Assembly (NCBI GenBank): GCA_964546565.1
Contig: CAZJKC010000028.1
Span: forward strand, 1 to 19,958
Direction of reading: 5' to 3'
DNA from: CAG-826 sp964546565
Lineage (GTDB): Bacteria > Bacillota_I > Bacilli_A > RFN20 > CAG-826
DNA: 19,958 nt
The notes under the pieces were generated by a model that saw only the letters and a list, made by a program, of their open reading frames with translations, did no database searches and had not been told where the DNA came from. Both the position numbers and the translations under genes were made by a program. Below are positions 1 through 7,115 of the stretch, piece by piece. Every line of letters begins with the position of its first letter. Position 1 is the first letter of the stretch.

Positions 1-147
1 AGCTATAGAAGTTTGATAGGGCATAATTGTTTAATAACTAACAAAGGTTTTAAATACAATAATAAATTAATTAATATGACTGCATCTGCTTCTTCTTCTT
101 TTGTGATGCTTTTAGAGTATTTAGAAGATGAAAAAAAGGTTATTTAA
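1..147 (+). CDS. C-terminal fragment of an unrecognised plus-strand gene (5' end outside window)
   Basis: Frame 1 is open from the first base to a TAA at 145-147, giving 48 residues without a natural beginning. The piece contains a Ser/Ala-rich patch (TASASSSF) and an acidic/lysine-rich end (LEYLEDEKKVI). It is the only likely gene on the plus strand and converges with the polysaccharide operon, so it probably marks the edge of the locus. I do not recognise the family; the end of a transposase is one guess, but no catalytic residues are visible. It could also be a chance open frame, although it ends cleanly just before an AT-rich intergenic stretch of about 190 nt. Confidence 0.4.
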   Translation, partial: SYRSLIGHNCLITNKGFKYNNKLINMTASASSSFVMLLEYLEDEKKVI

Positions 148-280
148 TGGCCCGATTGATAAAAAATAAAGACTATTTCTTTAAAAAAAGTTGAATGATA
201 CATTTATTAATAATTTATTCTTTTGTTATAAAGATTAGGTTAAGAATTACACTAGGCAATAAAAATGATATTTTGTTTTT

Positions 281-317
281 AAAAATAAAAAGCCACAAAA
301 TTTTTAATTTTAGTGGC
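281..317 (-). terminator. Intrinsic terminator ending the left polysaccharide operon
   Basis: On the minus strand, 22 nt after the stop of the cytidylyltransferase gene, GCCAC + TAAAATT pairs with AATTTTGTGGC (292-317, one bulged base, 3-4 nt loop). It is followed directly by a T-rich run, TTTTTATTTTT (291-281). This is a classic rho-independent terminator. Read on the plus strand the run after the stem is much poorer, so it mainly serves the minus-strand operon. Confidence 0.8.
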
Positions 318-339
318 ACTTAAAATAATTGATGTAAAA

Positions 340-756
340 TTATTCTTTAATTTTTTCTCGTAGAATTGTAGATGATATGCCATTTGTGTGTGGTAAGTAA
401 ATGACATCCACCCCTATTTTTTTAAATTGTTCTTCATACTTAATCCACGAAGGTGTATTTTGCCAATCGCTTCCTACAAAAACAACATCACAATTTAAAT
501 TTTTAACCATTTCAAATTTATCCATGTTTTCTTGTGCTACGACATCATCAACATACCTAATTGCTTTAACAATGCTACATCGATCACAAAATTTAATTAT
601 TGGGTATTTTTTCTTTCTCGCATAGCATAATTCATCTGTTGTAACTCCAACAATTAAAGTATCACAATACTCTTTGGCCCCTTTTAAAATATTAAGATGA
701 CCTATGTGAAACATATCATACACACCAGATGTATACCCTTTTTTATATTTTTTCAT
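340..756 (-). CDS. TagD-like cytidylyltransferase (probable glycerol-3-phosphate cytidylyltransferase)
   Basis: Small nucleotidyltransferase-fold enzyme, 138 residues, close to the roughly 130 usual for TagD. It shows the N-terminal signature GVYDMFHIGH with the HxGH nucleotide-binding motif (residues 17-20) and a C-terminal GISSTILR, matching the RTxGISTT motif of the family. Such enzymes couple CTP to a phospho-alcohol, giving for example CDP-glycerol, in the cytoplasm. The start is chosen at the ATG at 756 because GGTGA sits 5 nt upstream; an in-frame GTG at 765 would add three residues but has a weaker site. It follows capG by 16 nt as the last gene before the terminator. The LicD-family transferase upstream in the same operon is a plausible user of its product. 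The true substrate (glycerol-, ribitol-, ethanolamine- or choline-phosphate) cannot be read from sequence alone. Confidence 0.85.
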   Translation of the reverse strand: MKKYKKGYTSGVYDMFHIGHLNILKGAKEYCDTLIVGVTTDELCYARKKKYPIIKFCDRCSIVKAIRYVDDVVAQENMDKFEMVKNLNCDVVFVGSDWQNTPSWIKYEEQFKKIGVDVIYLPHTNGISSTILREKIKE

Positions 757-772
757 ATGATTCACCGATGTT

Positions 773-1915
773 TTACTTCTTTCTCCAAACCATTTTATTC
801 ACAACAGATGTGTATGATTGGATTAGTCTAACAACTTTGATAGATACATTTTCATCAATATAATATGCACAAGGTTTTCCTAAATCTTTTTCCTCGACCA
901 TTCTTACAGCCATATCAACAGCTTGTAATACTTCATTTTTACTGATACCTGCTAGAACAAAGTTTCCTGAATCAAGAGCTTCTGGTCTTTCGGTTGATGT
1001 CCTAATACAAACTGCAGGAATAGGTTTATTAATTGATAAATAAAAACTGCTTTCTTCTGGTAACGTGCCGCTATCGGAAACAACGCAATAGGCATTCATT
1101 TGTAGATTATTGTAATCATGGAATCCTAATGGCTCGTGTTGAATTACACGTTTGTCAAATTTAAAGTTTCTAAGTTCAATAAATTTCTTACTACGTGGAT
1201 GACATGAATATAATATTGGCATATCGTAAATTTCTGCTAAGGAATTAACTGCATTCATTAATGACATGAAATTTTCTTCATTATCAATATTTTCTTCTCG
1301 GTGAGCTGATAATAAAATGTATTGTTTCTTTTTCAATCCTAGTCTTTCTAATACATCAGATGATTCAATATTATCTAAATTAGCATGAAGTACTTCAGCC
1401 ATTGGTGAACCAGAAACATAAGTTCTTTCTTTTGCTGTTCCTTCGGCATTTAAATATCTTCTAGCATGTTCTGAATAACAAATATTAACATCAGCAATAT
1501 GATCTACAATTCTTCTATTTGTTTCTTCTGGTAAACATTCATCAAAACACCTATTACCAGCTTCCATATGAAAAATAGGAATGTGCAAGCGTTTGGCAGC
1601 AATTGCTGATAAACAAGAATTTGTATCACCTAATATTAATAAAGCATCTGGTTTAACTTCCACCATAAGTGCATATGATTTAGCAATAATATTGCCGATT
1701 GATTCACCTAAATGGCTACCAACGGCATTTAAATAATAATCTGGTTCTCTTAATCCTAAATCTTTAAAGAATACTTCGTTTAATGTGTAATCATAATTTT
1801 GACCTGTATGAACAAGAATTTGCTCAAAATATTTGTCTGCACATTTAATGGTGGCTGCTAACCGAATAATTTCTGGTCTTGTGCCGACAATTGTCATTAA
1901 TTTAAGTTTATTCAT
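773..1915 (-). CDS. capG: UDP-N-acetyl-L-fucosamine synthase, CapG/FnlC-type non-hydrolysing C2 epimerase
   Basis: Member of the WecB-type UDP-N-acetylhexosamine 2-epimerase family, 381 residues. Near the N-terminus is VGTRPEII (residues 10-17). Further on come the catalytic-region strings HMEAGNRCFDE and PEETNRR, then SAHREENID and DSGTLPEE. The GNRCFDE..PEETNR version, together with capE and capF directly upstream, points to the CapG/FnlC/WbjD branch. That branch converts the UDP-L-talosamine-type product of CapF into UDP-L-FucNAc; plain WecB (UDP-ManNAc) is the alternative. The start is the ATG at 1915, where GGAGGTG lies 7 nt upstream and the gene overlaps the end of capF by 8 nt, so translation is probably coupled. 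An open frame continues 18 codons further upstream inside capF and is not needed. Confidence 0.88.
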   Translation of the reverse strand: MNKLKLMTIVGTRPEIIRLAATIKCADKYFEQILVHTGQNYDYTLNEVFFKDLGLREPDYYLNAVGSHLGESIGNIIAKSYALMVEVKPDALLILGDTNSCLSAIAAKRLHIPIFHMEAGNRCFDECLPEETNRRIVDHIADVNICYSEHARRYLNAEGTAKERTYVSGSPMAEVLHANLDNIESSDVLERLGLKKKQYILLSAHREENIDNEENFMSLMNAVNSLAEIYDMPILYSCHPRSKKFIELRNFKFDKRVIQHEPLGFHDYNNLQMNAYCVVSDSGTLPEESSFYLSINKPIPAVCIRTSTERPEALDSGNFVLAGISKNEVLQAVDMAVRMVEEKDLGKPCAYYIDENVSIKVVRLIQSYTSVVNKMVWRKK

Positions 1916-3038
1916 CAAGATACACCTCCATATAAATTGTATCAGGATTATTTGCATCAAAAGGTTCATTGGCCCACATAAATGTTATTAATTCATTTTC
2001 ACCAATATTAGTAATAGAATGGGTATATCCTGTAGGAATATTGACTACTTCAAGTTTATCGCTTGAAACTTCATATTCAATTACTTCTTTAGTTCCGACT
2101 TTTCTAAAAGCAATTATTGCTTTGCCTTGCACTACTAAGAACTTTTCATTTTTAGTGTGATGGAAATGATTGCCTTTAGTAATGCCAGGATTTGATTTAT
2201 TGACAGAGAATTGACCTTGACCAATAGTTCTAATTATTTCTGTAAATGAACCTCTATTATCTTTATGCTCCACTAAGTCATATTTAAATTTATCTGTCGG
2301 AAGATAGGACAAATATGTTGCATATAAATATTTTTCTAGAAGTGAGTTATTGCTTGGAACAGCAAGAGTTTTATTGTGCTCTTTAAAAGAATAGATTATA
2401 TCAACAATTTCACCTAATGTTGTTTTAATTACTGGTTCAACATAGCAAAATTCATCAACCTTATTTGCGTATCCGTTTATAGCTTTAATGATTTCTTTGA
2501 TAACATCATCTATATAAACTAAATTCATAACATGATTTCGATCATTAACTTGAATTGACAAATCATGAGCTATATTATAGCAAAATGTTGCAATTGCACT
2601 ATTGTAATTTGGCTTACACCATTTTCCAAATACATTAGGTAATCTATAAACTAAAACTTGAACATTATTTTCTTTTCCATATTTAAATATTAAATCTTCC
2701 CCTGCTTTTTTTGATTTACCATAAGGGTTATCTAAAGCTGCTTGAATTGATGAAGTAATTAGTATAGGACATTTGTTATTGTGTTTTTTTAATAATTCTA
2801 GAACATTTAAAGTAAATCCATAATTGCCCTCCATAAATTCACTCTCATTTTGAGGTCTATTGATTCCTGCGAGATGCACAACAAAATCACAGCAAGAACA
2901 ATATTCATCTAATTTACTAGTATCTGTATCACTATCAAAACATAGAGGTTCAATTAAACCACTATATATCTTATTTAATAATTCTGCTTGAATATTTTTG
3001 CCTATAAATCCATTTGATCCAGTTATTAGTACTTTCAT
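1908..3038 (-). CDS. capF: CapF: bifunctional SDR reductase with C-terminal cupin epimerase domain
   Basis: Second enzyme of UDP-L-FucNAc synthesis, 376 residues (S. aureus CapF is about 370). Residues 1-245 are an extended short-chain dehydrogenase: NAD(P)-binding GSNGFIG (7-13) and catalytic YGKSK (Y106, K110). Residues 250-376 form a cupin with a likely metal site from HFHHTKNEKF (H291, H293, E298) and H340 in the PTGYTHS string. In CapF the cupin performs a C3 epimerisation and the SDR domain reduces the C4 ketone with NADPH. The start ATG has GAGGT 6 nt upstream. It lies 12 nt after capE and overlaps capG by 8 nt, the usual pathway order. Confidence 0.92.
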   Translation of the reverse strand: MKVLITGSNGFIGKNIQAELLNKIYSGLIEPLCFDSDTDTSKLDEYCSCCDFVVHLAGINRPQNESEFMEGNYGFTLNVLELLKKHNNKCPILITSSIQAALDNPYGKSKKAGEDLIFKYGKENNVQVLVYRLPNVFGKWCKPNYNSAIATFCYNIAHDLSIQVNDRNHVMNLVYIDDVIKEIIKAINGYANKVDEFCYVEPVIKTTLGEIVDIIYSFKEHNKTLAVPSNNSLLEKYLYATYLSYLPTDKFKYDLVEHKDNRGSFTEIIRTIGQGQFSVNKSNPGITKGNHFHHTKNEKFLVVQGKAIIAFRKVGTKEVIEYEVSSDKLEVVNIPTGYTHSITNIGENELITFMWANEPFDANNPDTIYMEVYLDE

Positions 3039-3050
3039 TTTATTACCTCA

Positions 3051-4070
3051 TTATTTAAACAAGTCTAATTTGAGTAACAATTTTTTCATTCCTTCAACAT
3101 CTAATCTTTCTGTGTTATGTGAAGTATATTGGTCTATTTGTTCTAAGTCTTTATTTCCTTTTGTAAAGAAGTTATCATAGTTTAAATTTCTATTATCAGC
3201 ATGTATTCTATAGAATCCAGGTAATGATTCGGCACGTAACATTTCTTCTGTGCTAACCAAAACTTCATAAAGCTTTTCGCCATGTCTTGTTCCTATAATA
3301 GAATAACCGATATTTGAGCCTTTAAGTTCTAATACAGCTTTTGCCAATGTTTCGATTGTAGCGGCTGGAGCTTTTTGTACAAATAAATCACCTTGTTCAC
3401 CATGCTCAAATGCATATAATACCAAGTCGACTGCATCCTCCAATGTCATCATAAAACGTGTCATATTAGGGTTAGTTATTGTTAATTTCTTGCCTTCAGC
3501 AATTTGATCACAGAATAATGGAATAACCGATCCTCGTGATGCCATGACATTACCATATCTTGTTAAGCAAAGTATTGGGTCTCCTTCTCTCATTTGACGG
3601 CTTCGTGCAATAACATTTTTTTCCATTAAAGCTTTTGTCATACCCATTGCATTGATTGGATATGCCGCTTTATCTGTTGATAAAAAGATAGCTTTTTTAA
3701 TTCCGTTTTCTACACAAGCTGAAATAACATTGTTAGAACCGATTACATTTGTTTTAACAGCTTCCATTGGATAGAATTCACAAGAGGGGACTTGTTTTAA
3801 AGCGGCCGCATGAAAAACATAGTCAACACCTCTAAAAGCTCCGACAATAGAATTATAGTCTCGCACATCACCAATATAGAATTTTACTTTTTCAACATAT
3901 TCAGGATATTTTAATTGAAGCAAATGGCGCATATCATCTTGTTTTTTCTCATCGCGAGATAATATACGTATTTCTTTAATATCAGATGTTAAAAAACGAT
4001 TAACAACGGCATTTCCGAATGATCCTGTACCGCCGGTAACTAATAATACTTTATCTTTAAACAAACTCAT
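3051..4070 (-). CDS. capE: CapE: UDP-GlcNAc inverting 4,6-dehydratase (5-epimerising)
   Basis: First committed enzyme of the L-FucNAc branch, 339 residues, essentially the length of S. aureus CapE and FlaA1. The Rossmann motif is TGGTGSFG (12-19). The active-site region is STDKAAYP (131-138) followed by MGMTK, in which the usual SDR tyrosine (YxxxK) is replaced by methionine (M142, K146). That substitution is typical of the soluble inverting dehydratase group and is not a defect. It uses UDP-GlcNAc and NADP+ in the cytoplasm to give a 4-keto-6-deoxy-L-sugar nucleotide passed to CapF. It follows the GT2 gene by 5 nt and precedes capF by 12 nt, so all belong to one operon. Confidence 0.93.
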   Translation of the reverse strand: MSLFKDKVLLVTGGTGSFGNAVVNRFLTSDIKEIRILSRDEKKQDDMRHLLQLKYPEYVEKVKFYIGDVRDYNSIVGAFRGVDYVFHAAALKQVPSCEFYPMEAVKTNVIGSNNVISACVENGIKKAIFLSTDKAAYPINAMGMTKALMEKNVIARSRQMREGDPILCLTRYGNVMASRGSVIPLFCDQIAEGKKLTITNPNMTRFMMTLEDAVDLVLYAFEHGEQGDLFVQKAPAATIETLAKAVLELKGSNIGYSIIGTRHGEKLYEVLVSTEEMLRAESLPGFYRIHADNRNLNYDNFFTKGNKDLEQIDQYTSHNTERLDVEGMKKLLLKLDLFK

Positions 4071-4075
4071 AATAA

Positions 4076-4891
4076 TTAACCTACTTTCTTTCTTAAAAAA
4101 TTTCTATATATCCATTCTTTAATTCTATTGGGCATAATGGATACAATTGCTACTCCAATTATACAATAAAAATATTCAAAGATATTAATAAATCGCTTTT
4201 TTAGCATATATTTTCTAATTGCTCGCATTGATTTATTATATTCTTTACCACCACGTCTACTTCGCATTGCTATTCCAGAACGCATATATACTAATGGTTC
4301 ATTAATGTTTCGACATTTTGCTCCATTAATAATTAATCGAATCCATAGGTAATAATCTTCTGCATAGAGCATATGCTGATACCCACCGGCTTTTTCAATA
4401 ACGTCTTTCTTAAACATCACTGATGGATGATTGAAAGGAGAACGCTTTTTAGCAAATTTTAGTATTTGTTCATGAGTTTCTGGAACTTCTCTTCCACCAA
4501 TAACATTGCTTAATTCATTTTCGAATTCTATGATTGAAGAACCTACAATATCATACTCATTGATGAAAGCTAATTCTTTTTCAGCACGTGTTGGAATAGA
4601 ATAATCATCACTATCCATTCTCATAACAATGTTATAAGAACATTCTTTTAAACCAATATTTAATGCTTTTCCTAGACCAACGTTTTCTTCTAATTGTATT
4701 CTTTTTATAATGAGACATTTTATCATATACTCATCCATAAGATTATTTAATTCTGGTGTTAGTTCTCCATCGCACACTATGACTATTTCTTTCGGTGGTA
4801 TTGTTTGATTTAAAATACTATCGAGGCAAAAAGCAAAGTTTGATGCTCTTTCTTTATAATATACAGAAATTAAAACAGAATAATCATTCAT
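4076..4891 (-). CDS. Family 2 glycosyltransferase (AmsE-like)
   Basis: GT-A fold glycosyltransferase, 271 residues. The N-terminal strand YSVLISVYYKER and the DSILNQT string are typical of GT2. The metal/nucleotide-sugar motif is DSDD (93-96), and the acceptor-side motif AEDYYLW has E178, D179 and W183. A hydrophobic, basic-flanked segment around residues 235-255 near the C-terminus probably ties it to the inner face of the membrane. It is likely to add one sugar to the undecaprenyl-linked repeat unit. Donor and linkage cannot be predicted; its place just before capEFG makes L-FucNAc one possible donor (inference). The start ATG has GGGGAG 7 nt upstream, and only 4 nt separate it from the licD-family gene. 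Confidence 0.88.
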   Translation of the reverse strand: MNDYSVLISVYYKERASNFAFCLDSILNQTIPPKEIVIVCDGELTPELNNLMDEYMIKCLIIKRIQLEENVGLGKALNIGLKECSYNIVMRMDSDDYSIPTRAEKELAFINEYDIVGSSIIEFENELSNVIGGREVPETHEQILKFAKKRSPFNHPSVMFKKDVIEKAGGYQHMLYAEDYYLWIRLIINGAKCRNINEPLVYMRSGIAMRSRRGGKEYNKSMRAIRKYMLKKRFINIFEYFYCIIGVAIVSIMPNRIKEWIYRNFLRKKVG

Positions 4892-4895
4892 TTTT

Positions 4896-5705
4896 TTACT
4901 CCCCTTTTGTATCTAATAATACGATGTTTCCAATTTGATGAGTTGGCTTTCTATCTTCAATTGGCGGGAGAGTTCTCCAATCTCCGTATCTTAACGTTAA
5001 CCATTTTTCATAGTCTTTACATACGTAATATTTTCTTTTTTCGAAGTCCCATTCAATTGCGTCTTGATAATATTTAATAGAATGTGGCTTTTTCCCTTTT
5101 CCATAGTGACATATTTTGCACACTAGTTTTAAGGGAAGAAAGTTTAATAAACGCATCCATATTTCAGCATTAATATTGACTATTTTTAAAGGAGTTATTT
5201 TTGCGAAAAATGCAACTAATTTTGGATGATTTGTATTAAATTCGCGTTTGATTTTTTTCCATCTAACGGCTTGCCAAAAATATGACATTTTGAATTGTAA
5301 TTTACAAATATGTTTTCCAGTTTTATCTAGTGGAAATATATCGATGTATAAGCCTTTGTGTTCTTTTACTAATTCACTGCCTTTTTCTTCAAAAATAGTA
5401 TTGTTAAGTTTGAGTTTGCCGAAATTGTATGAGTAATACTTCGATGTTTTAGTTGTTTCTAATGTGAATTTGGATGTATCTAAATCTTTTTTACATGCTT
5501 TAATAAATCTTTTATAATCTTTGCGCAACATAACAACATCCATATCGTCATCCCATGGAATAAAGCCGTTATGGCGAATGGCTCCAAGCATTGATCCACC
5601 ATCCAAAACATAATTAATATTATTCTTTTTGCAAATTCTATTAAATTCATCCATTATAATCAATAAGTTTAATTGGATTTCTTTGACTAATGTGGTATTG
5701 CTCAT
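4896..5705 (-). CDS. LicD-family phosphotransferase
   Basis: Cytoplasmic LicD/fukutin-type nucleotidyltransferase-fold protein, 269 residues. The hallmark region is LDGGSMLGAIRHNGFIPW (34-51) followed by DDDMD (52-56), whose aspartates bind metal. Farther on come KGLYIDIFPLD and a C-terminal LRYGDWRTLPP, also family features. LicD proteins move a phospho-substituent, such as phosphocholine, from a CDP donor onto a surface glycan. No choline kinase or choline transporter is visible here, but a TagD-like cytidylyltransferase ends the same operon, so phosphoglycerol or a similar group is a reasonable guess. The gene starts 1 nt after the GT4 gene, and the GGAGG site lies inside the last codons of that gene, so the two are probably translationally coupled. 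Confidence 0.9.
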   Translation of the reverse strand: MSNTTLVKEIQLNLLIIMDEFNRICKKNNINYVLDGGSMLGAIRHNGFIPWDDDMDVVMLRKDYKRFIKACKKDLDTSKFTLETTKTSKYYSYNFGKLKLNNTIFEEKGSELVKEHKGLYIDIFPLDKTGKHICKLQFKMSYFWQAVRWKKIKREFNTNHPKLVAFFAKITPLKIVNINAEIWMRLLNFLPLKLVCKICHYGKGKKPHSIKYYQDAIEWDFEKRKYYVCKDYEKWLTLRYGDWRTLPPIEDRKPTHQIGNIVLLDTKGE

Positions 5706-5706
5706 A

Positions 5707-6900
5707 TTATTTTTCCTCCATCATTGATGTGTATAATTTTAAATACTGTTTAAGCATATTGGTTTTATCAAATCGATAAGCATTTTTGATACAATCTTCG
5801 CGTTTTATGGGATGATTGTATAAATCAATAATAGCATTTTTCATAGCGTCGTAATCATTTTTTTCTATTAGAATACCAACATCTTTTGTAACTATTTCAG
5901 ATGTCCCTCCTACATCAAAAAAAACAACAGGACAACCACAAGAAATAGCTTCCATAGCAACCGTTGGATAATTATCTGCTTGCGTCGGTGATAAAAAGAC
6001 ATCTGACATTGAATAATATTTGGCTAATTCATTTTGATCATATATTGGCGGTATTCGAATGATGCTTTCATGCGTTTCAATATTATCTTCTATACCTATC
6101 ATAACGATGGTGAAAATGTTAGGGTCTATTTCACTTGCAAGTTTATTAATATAGTTTAGTCCTTTGGCGTTACTCCAAGGATAGGCCACACATAAAATAA
6201 TAAATTTATTGCATATATTATGTTTCTCTTTTAAATCGGATTTTGTTGGATGGAAAATTGATAAGTCTATGCCGTTATTAATTACTATCATTTTCTTTTC
6301 ATTTAAAGTAGTAGCTTCTCTATAATTTAGATTCCATTTTGAAGGAGATATAAAAACAATATTATCTAGTCCATTAATAATACGATGTTTTTTTCTAAAG
6401 TAATGATGTGCGCAATCGAAAAATGTGCGAGGATATATACTTTTATATTCACATTTTAAGCATTCTTTATTAAACATTTTACATGTTTCTGGAATGCATG
6501 CACATCTTCCTGAAAAAATCCAATTATCATGTAAAGTCAATATGACAGGAATTTGCTCTTTTTTTATGTGTCTAAATAAAAGTGGTAAGTTTATGTAATA
6601 CCCATGTAATGTATGGATATGAATTAAATCAAATTTTTCTTTTTTTAGTTTTTTAATAAGTTTTTTGGTATTAAAAATGCTTCTAAATCCGTCAGATCCG
6701 AATATTTTAACTATTATTCGATTAATATTCTTAATTAGTTTATTATCATCGATACATATAACATTTTCTTTTTTTGTTTTTTTATTTGATGTAAATAATG
6801 TACAACAAATGTTAGATTGAGATTCTACATAATCCATAATGTCAATCGCGATTTTTCCTGTAGATCCAAAGTCACTTCCATTAATAATTGCTATTTTCAT
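5707..6900 (-). CDS. Family 4 (GT-B) glycosyltransferase
   Basis: Retaining-type GT-B glycosyltransferase of 397 residues. The N-terminal half starts MKIAIINGSDFGSTGKIA, giving the usual glycine-rich acceptor-side loop, and contains LTLHDNWIFSGRC. The C-terminal half holds the nucleotide-sugar site, SPTQADNYPTVAMEAISCG; here the usual E-x7-E motif reads D-x7-E, which occurs in many family members. The start is set at the ATG at 6900, which has GGAGG 5 nt upstream. An open frame to a TTG at 6939 would add 13 non-conserved residues and is not believed. It is the first gene after a 215-nt gap and is followed at once by the LicD-family gene. Confidence 0.88.
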   Translation of the reverse strand: MKIAIINGSDFGSTGKIAIDIMDYVESQSNICCTLFTSNKKTKKENVICIDDNKLIKNINRIIVKIFGSDGFRSIFNTKKLIKKLKKEKFDLIHIHTLHGYYINLPLLFRHIKKEQIPVILTLHDNWIFSGRCACIPETCKMFNKECLKCEYKSIYPRTFFDCAHHYFRKKHRIINGLDNIVFISPSKWNLNYREATTLNEKKMIVINNGIDLSIFHPTKSDLKEKHNICNKFIILCVAYPWSNAKGLNYINKLASEIDPNIFTIVMIGIEDNIETHESIIRIPPIYDQNELAKYYSMSDVFLSPTQADNYPTVAMEAISCGCPVVFFDVGGTSEIVTKDVGILIEKNDYDAMKNAIIDLYNHPIKREDCIKNAYRFDKTNMLKQYLKLYTSMMEEK

Positions 6901-7115
6901 ATTTTCCTCCATGGGCCACGTCTTTGCCGAGCTACTCAAACTTCTTGCAATGAATGAGTTAATTCAACATAATATATTTTTTTAAAACTTTATAATATGA
7001 GTTCTTTTTATCGTTGTTTTCTTACATTACTTATTTCCACGCTTTTCCTCAATTCTTCATTATTTTTAATTTTTAATATAGCTTTTTATATTTGTGATTC
7101 AACTATTGTGAAACG
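6901..7115 (-). other. 215-nt intergenic gap with a GC-richer leader block
   Basis: This is the only large gap between the giant fusion gene and the genes that follow it. Most is very AT-rich, but about 33 nt at 6911-6943, just upstream of the Shine-Dalgarno of the GT4 gene, is roughly 50% G+C. On the minus strand it contains a small GAG/CTC hairpin with a TAG loop. No intrinsic terminator with a GC stem and T-run is visible after the fusion gene, so read-through into the next gene is likely. Confidence 0.5.
7075..7102 (-). promoter_or_regulatory. Possible internal promoter upstream of the GT4-licD-capEFG block
   Basis: On the minus strand TTGAAT (7102-7097), a 16-nt spacer and TATATT (7080-7075) match sigma-A -35 and -10 boxes at 4/6 and 5/6. 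It would give a leader of about 165 nt before the GT4 start at 6900. In such AT-rich DNA matches of this quality arise by chance, so this is only a candidate. Confidence 0.3.

Noticed and set aside
1916..1969. N-terminal extension of capG by 18 residues
   Set aside because: The extension lies within the capF coding end and is not family-like; GGAGGTG is placed ideally for the ATG at 1915.
6901..6939. N-terminal extension of the GT4 gene to a TTG at 6939
   Set aside because: The ATG at 6900 has a near-perfect Shine-Dalgarno and begins with the family's MKIAIIN strand.
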